From: Cannabis sativa
Lineage: Eukaryota; Streptophyta; Magnoliopsida; Rosales; Cannabaceae
Direction: 5' to 3'
Assembly: GCF_029168945.1 (NCBI RefSeq)
Contig: NC_083603.1
Span: 47,812,406-47,876,405 of the forward strand
DNA length: 64,000 nt
Every line of letters begins with the position of its first letter. Position 1 is the stretch's first letter. The translations under genes and the position numbers were made by a program. This document shows positions 1-9,353 of the stretch, in pieces. The notes under the pieces are model-generated. The model searched no databases. It was not told where the DNA came from and was given only the letters and a program-made list of their open reading frames with translations.

Positions 1-1947
1 ATCCCTTATTTTATTTCATTTTACTTTTCAAAATTTCAAAGTTAGAGAAAATAGAAAAATTTGGAAAACTCTCTCTCTCTTTTCCTCTCTCTTTCGGCCT
101 CATGGTGCAGCAAAGGAATTGGATTTTTTCTTGTGATTTCATCCTCTTTTGTGTTCAATCTAAGCTAGGTTAGCTCCTCATCTCTTCTTCTTAAAAATTT
201 GTTGAATTTTGTTGAATTTAGTGTGTTGCATGCTTGATATTTTGGATGTTGTTGCTGCTGTATTTTGTTGATATTTTCAGAGATGTAAGCATGATAATTT
301 GAAGTTATTTAAGCTGTTAGTAATGCATGATATTTGCTTTGTTTCAAGCTTGGAATTTTTTTAGCTCAAAAATATAATTTTTCAAAGAAATGTCTTGAAT
401 CTGTAGTATACTTGCTGTTGATGTTTGCTTCTATTTTCAGAGGTTATTTTATGCTTGATTAAGTAGATTTAAGCTAGTTTGGTTGCATGTTATCTAGGTT
501 TAACCAAGTTTGAGTTTAGAACTCAAAGCTTGAGCTTTAATGGTGATTTTTGTTTATGTGCTTTCTGGGTGAGTTTGATGCTTTAGATTTGTTCTATAGG
601 ATGTTTAGAACAGGTCTGGAAGTTTTGGTTTGGTTTGGAGTTGATTTGAGCATTGTGTGAATTTTTGAAGTTCTGCCTGCGAGGAACCGGAATTCCGCTT
701 GTGCATCCGGAATTCCGAATGGGGTTCTGAAATTTTCCAGAACCGGAATTCCGGTTGGGCAACCGGTCTACCGGTTGGGGAAAATTCAGGAACCCTAGTT
801 TTCCTCGATTTTATGTTTTTGGGGTATTTCCATGCTTTTTATCGATAGGGAAACTTTTAGTTCCTAGTTTAAGTCCTCGGGAAGTGATTTAGCGTATCAC
901 TTATAGTGTTGTGATTTTTATGGTTTAGGAGCCTGTAATCCGCCGCGCATATAGTTCCAGTCAGGTTGACCGGCACACCTGAATTTAGAATCCAGGTAAG
1001 ATTAGTATAACAGTATGCATATGTAGATTACATGTTTAGCGTGCATGTAGGAAGCCTGTTAGATTACATTAGATATGTATGTTGGCTTCGAACCATCCAA
1101 CTGTGTCACGTCGGTACAGGCTGGAGTATGACCAGCAACCGGAGTATGACTGGTTCGAGCGATTAGGCTGACACTGTATCACATCGGTACAGGCTGGAGT
1201 ATGACCAGCAGCCGGAGTATGACTGGTTCGACCGATTAGGCTGATACTTAGGTTGGTGGTTCCGTACTATTTGACGTATCACGTCGGTATAGGCTGGAGT
1301 ATGACCAGCAGCCGGAGTATGACCGGTTCGACCGATCAGGCTGATACTGTAACATGTCGGTACAGGCTGGAGTATGACCAGCAGCCGGAGTATGACCGGT
1401 TCGACCGATCAGTCGTTACTTGTCAATAGTACCGTCCCTATGAACGTTCGGAACTCGATGCACCGTGTTGGACACGGCAGTTAGGGGGACTCAGTATCGT
1501 GTTGGACACGGCAGTTAGGGTTATGATCAGGGGTATGGGCGTCTGATCATGACCGGGATTTATGTATGAGTATTATTATGCTTTTCTTACTGAGTCTGTC
1601 GACTCACAGTGCTATGTTTATGTGTATGTAAAGAGCTGATGGACCGTGAACGAGCCTATGAAGATTGTACATGTTGGGGCGGTTAGGCCTGGAGCGTACG
1701 ATCATCGGGACAGCAAGGCTATTTTTGTAACTAGTCGCTAGGCGACAAATATTTTGTATAAACAGTAAACTTTTGTAAATGATTTTGTAATCGCGATCCC
1801 GAGTCTTTTGTATAAATATTTTACAAGTTTAATTAAAAAGCAAAAATTTTAATTAATCACGTTTTCCATAAACCTCGTTGATTAGCAACGAGCTGCACAA
1901 CATGTTTAAAAATCACGTAATACGCCTTTGTTAGTTAGGGTGTTACA
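1..1947. repeat. Long terminal-repeat-like sequence, left copy (truncated by window edge)
   Basis: The right boundary is the TGTTACA end at 1947. The opposite strand from there starts TGTAACACCC, so it satisfies the TG...CA rule of LTRs. The same sequence occurs reverse-complemented at 62224-64000. It contains a CT-rich start (about 68-95), palindromic CCGGAATTCCGG words (685-777), a four-unit tandem repeat of about 70 bp (about 1106-1412) and two CCGTGTTGGACACGG hairpin words (1462-1515). No open coding region is visible. It is probably a solo LTR or LTR portion of a Ty3/gypsy element (Tekay-like ends are an inference). Which strand is sense is not settled, because both ends look alike. Confidence 0.6.
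1106..1412. repeat. Four-unit tandem repeat of about 70 bp
   Basis: Units contain CGGTACAGGCTGGAGTATGA, then a CAGCAGCCGGAGTATGAC-type half and a TTCGACCGATYAGGCTGA-type half. Starts are near 1106, 1178, 1275 and 1350. The inverted copy at 62773-62935 has only about two units, so copy number differs between the two repeats. Confidence 0.8.
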
Positions 1948-1949
1948 TC

Positions 1950-2323
1950 AAATCTCCCTATCTCCTTCTTCATAATTTTGAGCCTTATAGTGAAAGACTA
2001 CATGCCCAAGTCACGTACTCAATCATAGTGTGTAAGACTGTGAAAAATCTAATACCTAAAGGAGTATCGAGCTCAGATCTTGATAATACTATGTGGCAGA
2101 AAAGAACAAGGGTTAGAGATCTAAGTGGAATGAGAAATATTATTCTGCTGCCATCAATGTAAGGTTTCTTAACTCTATATGTGTTTTCCATTGTTTTAGA
2201 GAATTTCATATATTTAGGGTGTTATTTATATGTGTTTTCCATTGTTTTAGAGAATTTCATATTTAGGGTGTTAAACAACATACATGTTAGTAAGTCTAGA
2301 TCCTGGTAAAATAATTCCCAACA
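1950..2323 (+). repeat. Copia-family LTR, 3' fragment
   Basis: This matches the last 350 bp or so of the LTRs of the copia elements at 17485-27722 and 32284-42392. Shared landmarks are the CTCAATCATAG stretch, the TGCTGC...AATGTAAGG stretch and the terminal CTGGTAAAATAATTCCCAACA-type end. The 5' part of the LTR is missing where it meets the 1-1947 repeat. A tandem duplication of about 50 bp lies inside it (2176-2223 and 2227-2273). Confidence 0.75.
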
Positions 2324-2640
2324 CAAACCACCACGAGTGTTTCCAGCGTACTTTTCCTCACTCGCACACTTCCTGGAAAAATTTTCTAGGAGGTCACCCA
2401 TCCTGAAATTATCCCAGGTCAAACACGCTTAACCGTAGAGTTCTTTTGTGATGGGCTACTGAAAAACAAGATGCACCTATTGATATAGGTAGTACTAACC
2501 AATCTATTTAAGCCCTCTTCAACTATGTAATCACATATCTACACAGTCTCAGAATCATCACACATGACCTTCCCCAGGCGATATGGGATTGCACAGCTCC
2601 CAATCTTTCCCCTTCGGATCACGGGGTTCTGACTGTCACA

Positions 2641-2711
2641 ATCACCCCCCCTTTTGGGGGTCTAACGTTCATCGACCACATTTCTGGCTAGGTCAAGGCT
2701 CTAATACCATT
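2641..2711 (-). other. Cassandra internal domain with PBS and polypurine tract
   Basis: On the minus strand this 71-bp spacer begins with a site complementary to initiator tRNA-Met (TGGTATTAGAGCC, 2696-2708) and ends with CCCCCAAAAGGGGGGG, a polypurine tract just before the next LTR. The extreme shortness is typical of TRIM elements. Confidence 0.75.
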
Positions 2712-2860
2712 TGTAATGTCCCCCGCTTCAAGCCTCCATTGGGCCCTTACACCCTTGGAATGATGGCTCTTATACATGAGTACGTCACTTTGGCTGCTTC
2801 ATGGAATAATGACTGACCCTACAAACCAACACGATTATTTTTAGCGTGCTTTATCCTCAG

Positions 2861-2975
2861 TTGCACACTTCTTGGAAAAACTTCCCAAGAGGTTACCCAT
2901 TCTGAAATTATCCCAGGTTGAGCACGCTTAACTGTAGAGTTCTTTCGTGATGGGCTACCAAAAAACAAGATGCAC
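2861..2975 (-). other. 5S rRNA-derived block inside Cassandra LTR
   Basis: The minus strand shows CAGTTAAGCGTGCT and AATGGGTAACCTCTTGGGAAG in the order and spacing of the internal control region of plant 5S rRNA (CAGTTAAGCGTGCT and GATGGGTGACCTCCTGGGAAG). A diverged second copy is at 2381-2475. It is too diverged, and too embedded in LTR sequence, to be a functional 5S gene. An RNA polymerase III promoter function is an inference. Confidence 0.8.
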
Positions 2976-3305
2976 CTTGTTGATATAGGTAGTACCAATC
3001 AATCCATTTAAGCCCTCTGCAACTATGTAGTCCCATACCTACACAGTCTTAAAATCATCACACATGACCTTCCCCAGGCGATGTGGGCTTGCACAACTCC
3101 CAGTCTTTTCCCTTTGGATCATGGGGCTTTGACTGTCACATCAAGGCTCTGATACTATTTTATAACATCCCCCGCTTCAAGCCTCCATTAGGTTCTTACA
3201 CCTACAGAATAATGGCTCTTGTACACGAGTACGTCACTCTGGCTACTTTCTGAAATGATGACTAACGCTACAAATCAACACGAGTATTTCTAGCGTGCTT
3301 TGTCA

Positions 3306-3731
3306 TATAAACTATAATATATATTTTAATGACAATAAGATATGGCATATTACTTGTTTTTATAGGTCACATGTCCCACTTTCATCATCTTAAGCATCTA
3401 ACTTGTGAACTCTTACATAAGATATTTTATAATGCTCATAATCTTTTGTGGCTCATTATGGAAGATTTTAATAATTACAAGTTAAATAGTGATACAAGTG
3501 GTGGTTGTGTTTCCAATTCTTCTAATATGTCTTTTTTCTCTAATTTTTTGAATAAATTTGAGTTATTTCATTTGCTTTATGTTGGTAATAAGTTTACCTA
3601 GACTAATAAATCTATAAGTGAGAGGCTTGACTGTGCTGTTTTCTTAGATTCTTGGTATGATCTTTTTCCAAATAATATTTTGCATCACTTAGGGTTCTAT
3701 GGCTCAAATCATAGGGTTATTAAGCTAGTCC

Positions 3732-3775
<44 letters not shown>

Positions 3776-3817
3776 CCTACTAATTTTGTTGATAAAAGAT
3801 TTCGGTTTAAAAATACT
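3306..3817 (+). pseudogene. Old LINE, endonuclease-domain fragment (5' part of split element)
   Basis: Translation from about 3360 shows a degenerate endonuclease/exonuclease/phosphatase domain. It has a MEDFNNYKL segment (family GDFN), a GGCVSN...FFSNFLNKFEL stretch, then after a stop at 3599 the segment SERLDCAVFLDSWY and GSNHRVI (family SDHRP-like). It is 5' truncated against the Cassandra LTR. An (AAT)n tract has expanded inside it. The element continues at 9354 after the younger LINE inserted here. Confidence 0.75.
3733..3776. repeat. (AAT)n microsatellite
   Basis: About 14 to 15 uninterrupted AAT/ATA units lie inside the old LINE endonuclease region. Confidence 0.95.
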
Positions 3818-3845
3818 TTTTTTTTAATGGAAAATCAACATTTTA

Positions 3846-6800
3846 TTAACCATTGAATTCAGCTACCAAAGTAGGTAACAAATCAACTGGGACAGACCCC
3901 AAATTGAAGGTGCAATCAGGATAGAATAAAGAAGCTCGAGCAAAGTTATGAGCCACTTTATTAGCTGATCGCTTAATAAAAAAGATAGAAACATTTTGAA
4001 GTTCTTTAAGTAATGCCTTACAATCATTAACCACTTGACAAAACATGAAAATCATATCAATTGAACTACGCAAGGCTTGAACAAACACTAAGCAGTCGGT
4101 TTCGAGGATAGCTTGAGTTGGTTGATTGCGCTTGATCCAACTTAAGGCTTCCTTGACTCCCAATGCTTCGACAAATTCTGGTGTAGCCGAACCATTGAAA
4201 CATTTGGTAACCCCTTCCACAAATAGACCTTGTGAATTACGAACAACAAAAGCGAAACCAAACTGAGTTGTATTTGCAAATATAGCGGCATCGACATTAA
4301 CCTTAATACTATCTCCATGTGGTGGCTGCCACTGTTCAGCACCGTCACCTGGTATTAGACCAGGACTCGGGTATGTAACATTTAAACTCTGAGCAGTTTG
4401 CCATTGATTAAGGTAAGTTCTTGCCGACAACACTATACTTTCCACACTCACCAATTTGTTATTCCACACTCTGTTGTTCCTTGCATTCCAAAGGGACCAA
4501 CAAAGAGCAATCAAAAGTTTCCTCTGATCTGCATCTAACACCAGAAAATTCGAAGAGCACCAGTCGAAAAAATTGTCCTGCTGCCGGTGCATCACTGTAC
4601 CAATGCCGACTCTGTTCCAGCAAAGAGCAGCCGCTAGACAAGACACAAGAGCATGAAATGTTGTCTCCTTCTGGTTGTTACAAACAGGGCAGACCAGAGA
4701 CACATCCACACGCCTCATTCGCAACTGAGTCATGGTTGGAAGACAACCTTGGCAGGCCTTCCACACCATGTTTTTCATCTTCGGAGGTGACTTCACTGCC
4801 CAAAATTTTTTCCAAGAAGTTGCAGCAACATCACCATCTTGAACATCTTCCCCATTAATCTCTTGAGCAAATCTATAGGCACTTTTAACAGTATACCACC
4901 CAGAAATCTCACCCTTCCATGTAAGGTGATCTCGGTCATGACCAAACTGAAGAGGAATGGACAAGATCAGATTTTGGTCTCGCTCGAGAAACAAATCTGC
5001 TACTATTTCTTCTTCCCAACCCGAGCCATCCATTGCCATTAAATTACAAACTTTGGCACTTTGAAGAGCAGGATGTGAAGAGGACACAAATGGGTTTTGA
5101 GAGTCTGGAAGCCACGGTTCACCAAGAACTGAAATAGAAGTGCCATTACCAATTGACCAACAAACCCCATGAGTCAAAAGTTGACGAGCTTCAAGAACAC
5201 TACGCCAAACATAACTTGGGTTATTTCCAATTTCAGCAGTGAAAAAAGTACCACGAGGATAATACCTTGCTTTAAAAATTCTTGAAACAAGAGTTTCTGG
5301 TTTAGTGAGCAAATGCCACCCTTGCTTTCCCAAAAGAGCCAAGTTAAAACTTCTCAAATTCTGAAACCCCATGCCTCCTTTAGTTTTATGTTTGCAAAGC
5401 TTTTTCCATGACATCCAATGAATACCTGATGGAGAATTGTTTGATGATTGCCACCAGAACTTGGACATCAAGCTTTCCATATCTCGTGTGACCTCTTGCG
5501 GGATCAAAAACACACTCATGGCATAGCTTGGGAGAGCTTGTGCAACCGTTTTGATCAAAATTTCTTTCCCTGCCCTTGAAAGGAACTTTGTACCATAACC
5601 TAGGAGTCTACTCTTCACTTTGTTTTTCAAAAATCCCAAGGCTGCCGACTTCTTTCTTCCCATAGAGCTAGGTAAACCCAAGTACAAGCTTCCTTCAGTA
5701 GCCGTGACCATACCCAAGATGGAATTGATTCGATCTTTCATAGAATTCAAAGTATTAGCACTATAAAAGATTGAACATTTAGCTAGATTCACCTTCTGAC
5801 CAGAAGCAAGTTCAAACTTGGATAGCACTTCAATAATCCGCTGTGCCTCAGTTTTAGTAGCCTTGCAGTATAGGTAGCTATCGTTTGCAAAAAGCATATG
5901 GGATACTCTAGGAGCACCATTCCCCACTTTACACCCATGAAGCCAACCATTTTGTTCGTATTTCCTCAGTAAAGCTGTAAAACCTTCAGCACAAAGGATA
6001 AATAGATATGGGGATAAAGGGTCACACTGCCTTATACCTCTTGTAGGAATGATTGGGCCAACTTCATTATTACCATGAGTCACACAATAGTTAGCCGATT
6101 TCACACACTTCATGACAAGCTGAATCCAATTCTCAATAAAGCCGAGCTTTCGAAGCATTGCCTCAAGAAAATCCCATTCGATTCGATCGTACGCCTTACT
6201 CATGTCAAGTTTTAGAGCCATGAAACCTTCCTTACCTTTACGTTTCCTCTTTAGATAGTGTAAAATCTGAAAAGAAACAAGAATGTTGTCGGAGATTAAT
6301 CTACCTGGGATAAAGGCACTTTGATTTTCAGAGATGATGGAATCCATGAACGGTTTCATTCTATTAACCATGACTTTTGTGATGATCTTGAACAAGACAT
6401 TACATAAGGCAATAGGCCGAAGATCAGACATACGCTCTGGGTTTCTCGTCTTTGGAATAAGAACAACATTAGCATCCCCACAATGATCAGCAAGAGTTCC
6501 ATGTTCAAAGAAGCAACGCACATTTTCCACAACTTTATCTCCCACGATCGGCCAGCACTTTTGAAAGAAAGCAGGAGTCATCCTGTTAGGTCCCGGGCTC
6601 TTATCAGGGTGCATTTGGAAGACTGCTTTTCGAACCTCCTCTTCTGAAACTGCTTGACAAAGTTCCATATTAACAACATCTGACACTGTAGTAGACACAC
6701 AATCGACCACTTCTGCACAAACGCTACCCGAAGATGTGAATAAATTGTTGAAATAGTCGGCTACAATAGATTGCAAACCCGAATCCGATGAAACCCAATT

Positions 6801-7934
6801 TCCATTAGCATCGCGAAGCTCATTCAACTGATTATTCCTCTTTCTATTACTAGCAGCCTTATGAAAATAATTGCTATTTTGATCACCCTCCCTTAACCAA
6901 AACTGTTTAGCCCTTTGCTTCCAATAACTTTCTCTTTGGTCAAGAGCTTCATAAAGCTTCTTTTTAATCTCGGCATACCTCTGAACTGAAATGGAGTCCC
7001 GTAAGCCATGGAGTTTCTTCAAATCAGCCTTGTGACGCTTTATTCGTTGATTGAGAGAACCTGTTAATTCCTTACCCCAAGTAGATAGTCTCTCGGCACA
7101 AAGCTTGAGTTTATGAGAGATGCTTTCATTTTGTTCTTGAGACCAAACATCACGCACAATTTCCAAATAGAAAGGCTCTTTTAACCATGAATTTTCGAAC
7201 CGAAATCGATGATTAGGAGTAAAATTATTAATCGCAACGGGTTCAAGAAACAAAGGAGAATGATCCGAAGTAGCAAATCCCAAATTAGAGAGCACAACCG
7301 AATGAAAAATCTGACTCCAAGAATTAGAAACTAATGCTCTATCAAGACGTACCTCAATCCATGCATTTGTGGCTCTACCTTTTTCCCAAGTGAACTGATG
7401 ACCTTGCAGCTCAAGATCTTCCAATCCGCAATGCAACAGAGTTTGTTGGAACCCAGTTAACAGCCAATGGGGGTAAGGACGCCCACCCCTCTTGTCTTCT
7501 TGACGAACAATATTATTGATATCCCCTATAACACACCAAGGGAGTGGAGACCGGTCTTTGAGGCTTTGAAGCAATGCCCAAGATTCACTTCTTTTATTAC
7601 GATTTGGTTCTCCATAAAAACCAGTGAGTCGCCAATCCGGAGTTGTAGAAGATATTGATATTTGAAGATCAATATGATTATTAGAGTAACCCAACAAAGT
7701 ACCATTATCCTTATTTTTCCAAAGAAAAGCAATCCTACCCGAAGCCCCAATAGCATCAACCACAAAGACACCTTCAAATTGTAAAGATTGGGCCAAGCCC
7801 ACCACTTTTGACTTATGACATTTAGTTTCACACAAGAAAATAAAATCGGGTCTCTTTTGAAAAACAAGTTCCTTAAGGAATTGAATAGTCTGTTGGTTCC
7901 CAAGCCCCCGACAATTCCAACTCAACACATTCAT
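3846..7934 (-). CDS. LINE ORF2: endonuclease, reverse transcriptase, zf-RVT, RNase H
   Basis: This is one uninterrupted ORF of 1362 codons. Residues 1-240 are an AP-type endonuclease (SWNCRGLGN, ETKC, GDINNI in place of GDFN, RLDRAL, SDHSPL). Residues of about 430-760 are the reverse transcriptase, with motif A LKLDMSKAYDRIEW and motif B RGIRQCDPLSPYLF. The catalytic box reads LFANDSYLY where the family has FADD. A zinc-binding zf-RVT region follows (near VCPVCNNQKETTFHALVSC). A C-terminal RNase H domain (VDAA, PEFVEALGVKEAL, ETDC) completes it. The start codon overlaps the ORF1 stop as ATGA. Length and domain order fit plant L1 elements. The Asp-to-Asn change at 5883-5885 and the Gly-to-Cys change in motif B predict weak or no RT activity. 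Confidence 0.92.
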   Translation of the reverse strand: MNVLSWNCRGLGNQQTIQFLKELVFQKRPDFIFLCETKCHKSKVVGLAQSLQFEGVFVVDAIGASGRIAFLWKNKDNGTLLGYSNNHIDLQISISSTTPDWRLTGFYGEPNRNKRSESWALLQSLKDRSPLPWCVIGDINNIVRQEDKRGGRPYPHWLLTGFQQTLLHCGLEDLELQGHQFTWEKGRATNAWIEVRLDRALVSNSWSQIFHSVVLSNLGFATSDHSPLFLEPVAINNFTPNHRFRFENSWLKEPFYLEIVRDVWSQEQNESISHKLKLCAERLSTWGKELTGSLNQRIKRHKADLKKLHGLRDSISVQRYAEIKKKLYEALDQRESYWKQRAKQFWLREGDQNSNYFHKAASNRKRNNQLNELRDANGNWVSSDSGLQSIVADYFNNLFTSSGSVCAEVVDCVSTTVSDVVNMELCQAVSEEEVRKAVFQMHPDKSPGPNRMTPAFFQKCWPIVGDKVVENVRCFFEHGTLADHCGDANVVLIPKTRNPERMSDLRPIALCNVLFKIITKVMVNRMKPFMDSIISENQSAFIPGRLISDNILVSFQILHYLKRKRKGKEGFMALKLDMSKAYDRIEWDFLEAMLRKLGFIENWIQLVMKCVKSANYCVTHGNNEVGPIIPTRGIRQCDPLSPYLFILCAEGFTALLRKYEQNGWLHGCKVGNGAPRVSHMLFANDSYLYCKATKTEAQRIIEVLSKFELASGQKVNLAKCSIFYSANTLNSMKDRINSILGMVTATEGSLYLGLPSSMGRKKSAALGFLKNKVKSRLLGYGTKFLSRAGKEILIKTVAQALPSYAMSVFLIPQEVTRDMESLMSKFWWQSSNNSPSGIHWMSWKKLCKHKTKGGMGFQNLRSFNLALLGKQGWHLLTKPETLVSRIFKARYYPRGTFFTAEIGNNPSYVWRSVLEARQLLTHGVCWSIGNGTSISVLGEPWLPDSQNPFVSSSHPALQSAKVCNLMAMDGSGWEEEIVADLFLERDQNLILSIPLQFGHDRDHLTWKGEISGWYTVKSAYRFAQEINGEDVQDGDVAATSWKKFWAVKSPPKMKNMVWKACQGCLPTMTQLRMRRVDVSLVCPVCNNQKETTFHALVSCLAAALCWNRVGIGTVMHRQQDNFFDWCSSNFLVLDADQRKLLIALCWSLWNARNNRVWNNKLVSVESIVLSARTYLNQWQTAQSLNVTYPSPGLIPGDGAEQWQPPHGDSIKVNVDAAIFANTTQFGFAFVVRNSQGLFVEGVTKCFNGSATPEFVEALGVKEALSWIKRNQPTQAILETDCLVFVQALRSSIDMIFMFCQVVNDCKALLKELQNVSIFFIKRSANKVAHNFARASLFYPDCTFNLGSVPVDLLPTLVAEFNG

Positions 7935-9161
7935 AATTCTTGGCGGGCCTGGAAACCAGCACCCGCCTCGAGCATGTTTTTTGAAACCGTATCAGGGGCT
8001 GTAGTATCATTGTCATCCAAGTTAGAAATATCCATATTTTTGACTCCTTGACTATTACTAATCCCCACACGGCCCAACTCATTCTCATGTGTCTCAGTAA
8101 GCCCAATTTCCTTTTCCAAGTCCATTCTCCTTCTTTTATTATCAATAAAAGTCAAACCTGAATTCAAATCTACCCCAGTTGGCGCCACCACCTCATTCCC
8201 ATTATCCTTCCTTAAATCATGGGATTTTTCCAACACTACATTAACATTGACAGTACGTGAATCATGGGACATTAATGGAGATACCTGATTTGTAGCTCTT
8301 CCTTGATTCTCTCGGAATGATGGAATTTGGTTGCTACGGCCACCACCTTGTGAACTGCTTGCCCCGGAGAGGTTCTTAACTGCCAGACCTGACTTCAACC
8401 ACCGTGAGCCATCAGCGTAGTTTCTTCTTCTCGGTGCCGCTTTTAACTCAAGGCTATATTCTTGAACGAGTTGATCCTTTGGTGTGTCAAAAAGCTTTTC
8501 GCAGAACTTCTCAGAGTGTCCAAGAACACCACAAAGGAAGCAAAAGGTTGGCAAGTCTTCATACTTAAACAAAACATTACATTTCAGACCTCCCACTATT
8601 TCAAGCTTCTTCTTTTTTTTTCAATGGCATGTCCACTCTAATCTTCACTCGTATACGTAAATAATCTCGCCAAACACCAGAAAAATTGTTTGGGTCAGAT
8701 TTGATAAAAGTGCCAATGTAATTGCCCATCCCCTGTAAAATTTTGTCAGACATAAAACCAACTGTCATGTTATGCAATTGAACCCATAGATCAAGCTTCA
8801 CCAGTGGTATGTGCCTAGGATTCTCTCCCTGTTTCACTCTTTCAAAGATAAGAGGTGCACGATCGAACGTCCACGGACTCTCCTCGATTACTCGTTCTAT
8901 ATCAACTTCATGGTAAAATTGAAATAGAAAAAGATTTGGGTCTAGTTCCTTCACATACAAACCTCTACCCGGCTGCCAAAGAGTGGCAATTTTGTTTTGC
9001 ATCGCCTGGAAGTCGATAGCCCGATTAGTGAGAAATCGACCTACCAATAGCCAACGATCATCAATCTTAGCCAATCCATCAGCCCCTGCTTCGAAAATAA
9101 GCCCCTCCTCATCATCATCATGTATCGTAAATGCCTCATATTGATCTTCCATATTGATCAA
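7931..9161 (-). pseudogene. LINE ORF1: DUF4283 RNA-binding protein with CCHC knuckle, one frameshift
   Basis: The N-terminal part (9161-8601, 186 codons) is a DUF4283 domain typical of plant LINE ORF1 (DRWLLVGRFLTNRAID, PWTFDRAPLIFERV, VKLDLWVQLHNM). The C-terminal part (8596-7931) continues the same protein in another frame. It has a zf-CCHC_4 knuckle, CFLCGVLGHSEKFC, and then a low-complexity tail. The two frames are separated by a one-base length change in a run of nine A residues (8613-8621 on plus as T). The product is a nucleic-acid chaperone that coats LINE RNA. Genuine mutation, natural slippage and a consensus error in the homopolymer are all possible. Confidence 0.85.
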
Positions 9162-9339
9162 TTAAATTCCAAGAATCACCCGACAGAGAAGACAAAAGAA
9201 ACACCAAAACGCCAAACTAACAGATTTAATGTAAAACAAACAAACCAGGACATACAGAATAATCAAAATAGGCCAACCATGTCATTCGACAAGACAACAG
9301 ATGCTTTTTTTTTTTCTATTGGAAAGGTTTAGTTTGACT
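9162..9339 (-). promoter_or_regulatory. 5'UTR / internal promoter region of young LINE
   Basis: A stretch of 178 bp lies between the right target duplication and the ORF1 start. It carries a 13-base A run (as T on plus, about 9304-9316). Plant LINEs carry an internal promoter here; no specific motif can be assigned. Confidence 0.5.
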
Positions 9340-9353
9340 GGTTTAAAAATACT

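Larger units (their letters stand above)
2324..3305 (-). mobile_element. Cassandra-type TRIM, tandem arrangement of three LTRs
   Basis: Read on the minus strand there are three related LTR segments: partial 3161-3305, complete 2712-3140 (429 bp) and partial 2324-2640. The middle LTR ends ...GGGGGACATTACA and is followed by a primer-binding site like TGGTATTAGAGCC (initiator tRNA-Met type). Then come a short internal spacer (2641-2711) and a G-rich polypurine tract next to the following LTR. The 3161/3140 junction has a second, very short internal stretch with TAGTATCAGAGCC. Each complete LTR carries a 5S rRNA-like block. Cassandra elements are non-coding terminal-repeat retrotransposons in miniature known to carry 5S sequence in the LTR. 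No ORF is expected or seen. Confidence 0.85.
3818..9339 (-). mobile_element. Full-length plant LINE (L1-type), inserted in an older LINE
   Basis: The element runs on the minus strand from a 5'UTR (9339-9162) through ORF1 (9161-7931) and ORF2 (7934-3846) to a short 3'UTR with AATAAA-like sequence and an A-tail (3818-3825 as T on plus). It is flanked by an exact 14-bp target-site duplication, GGTTTAAAAATACT, at 3804-3817 and 9340-9353. ORF1 and ORF2 overlap by ATGA. The element looks complete at both ends. ORF1 has one frameshift, and ORF2 is open but carries changes in RT catalytic motifs. Confidence 0.92.

Noticed and set aside
2381..2975. 5S rRNA genes
   Set aside because: The 5S-like blocks are diverged and embedded in Cassandra LTRs, with PBS and polypurine tract alongside.
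4421..4858. 145-codon plus-strand ORF
   Set aside because: Antisense shadow of LINE ORF2; no recognisable domain.
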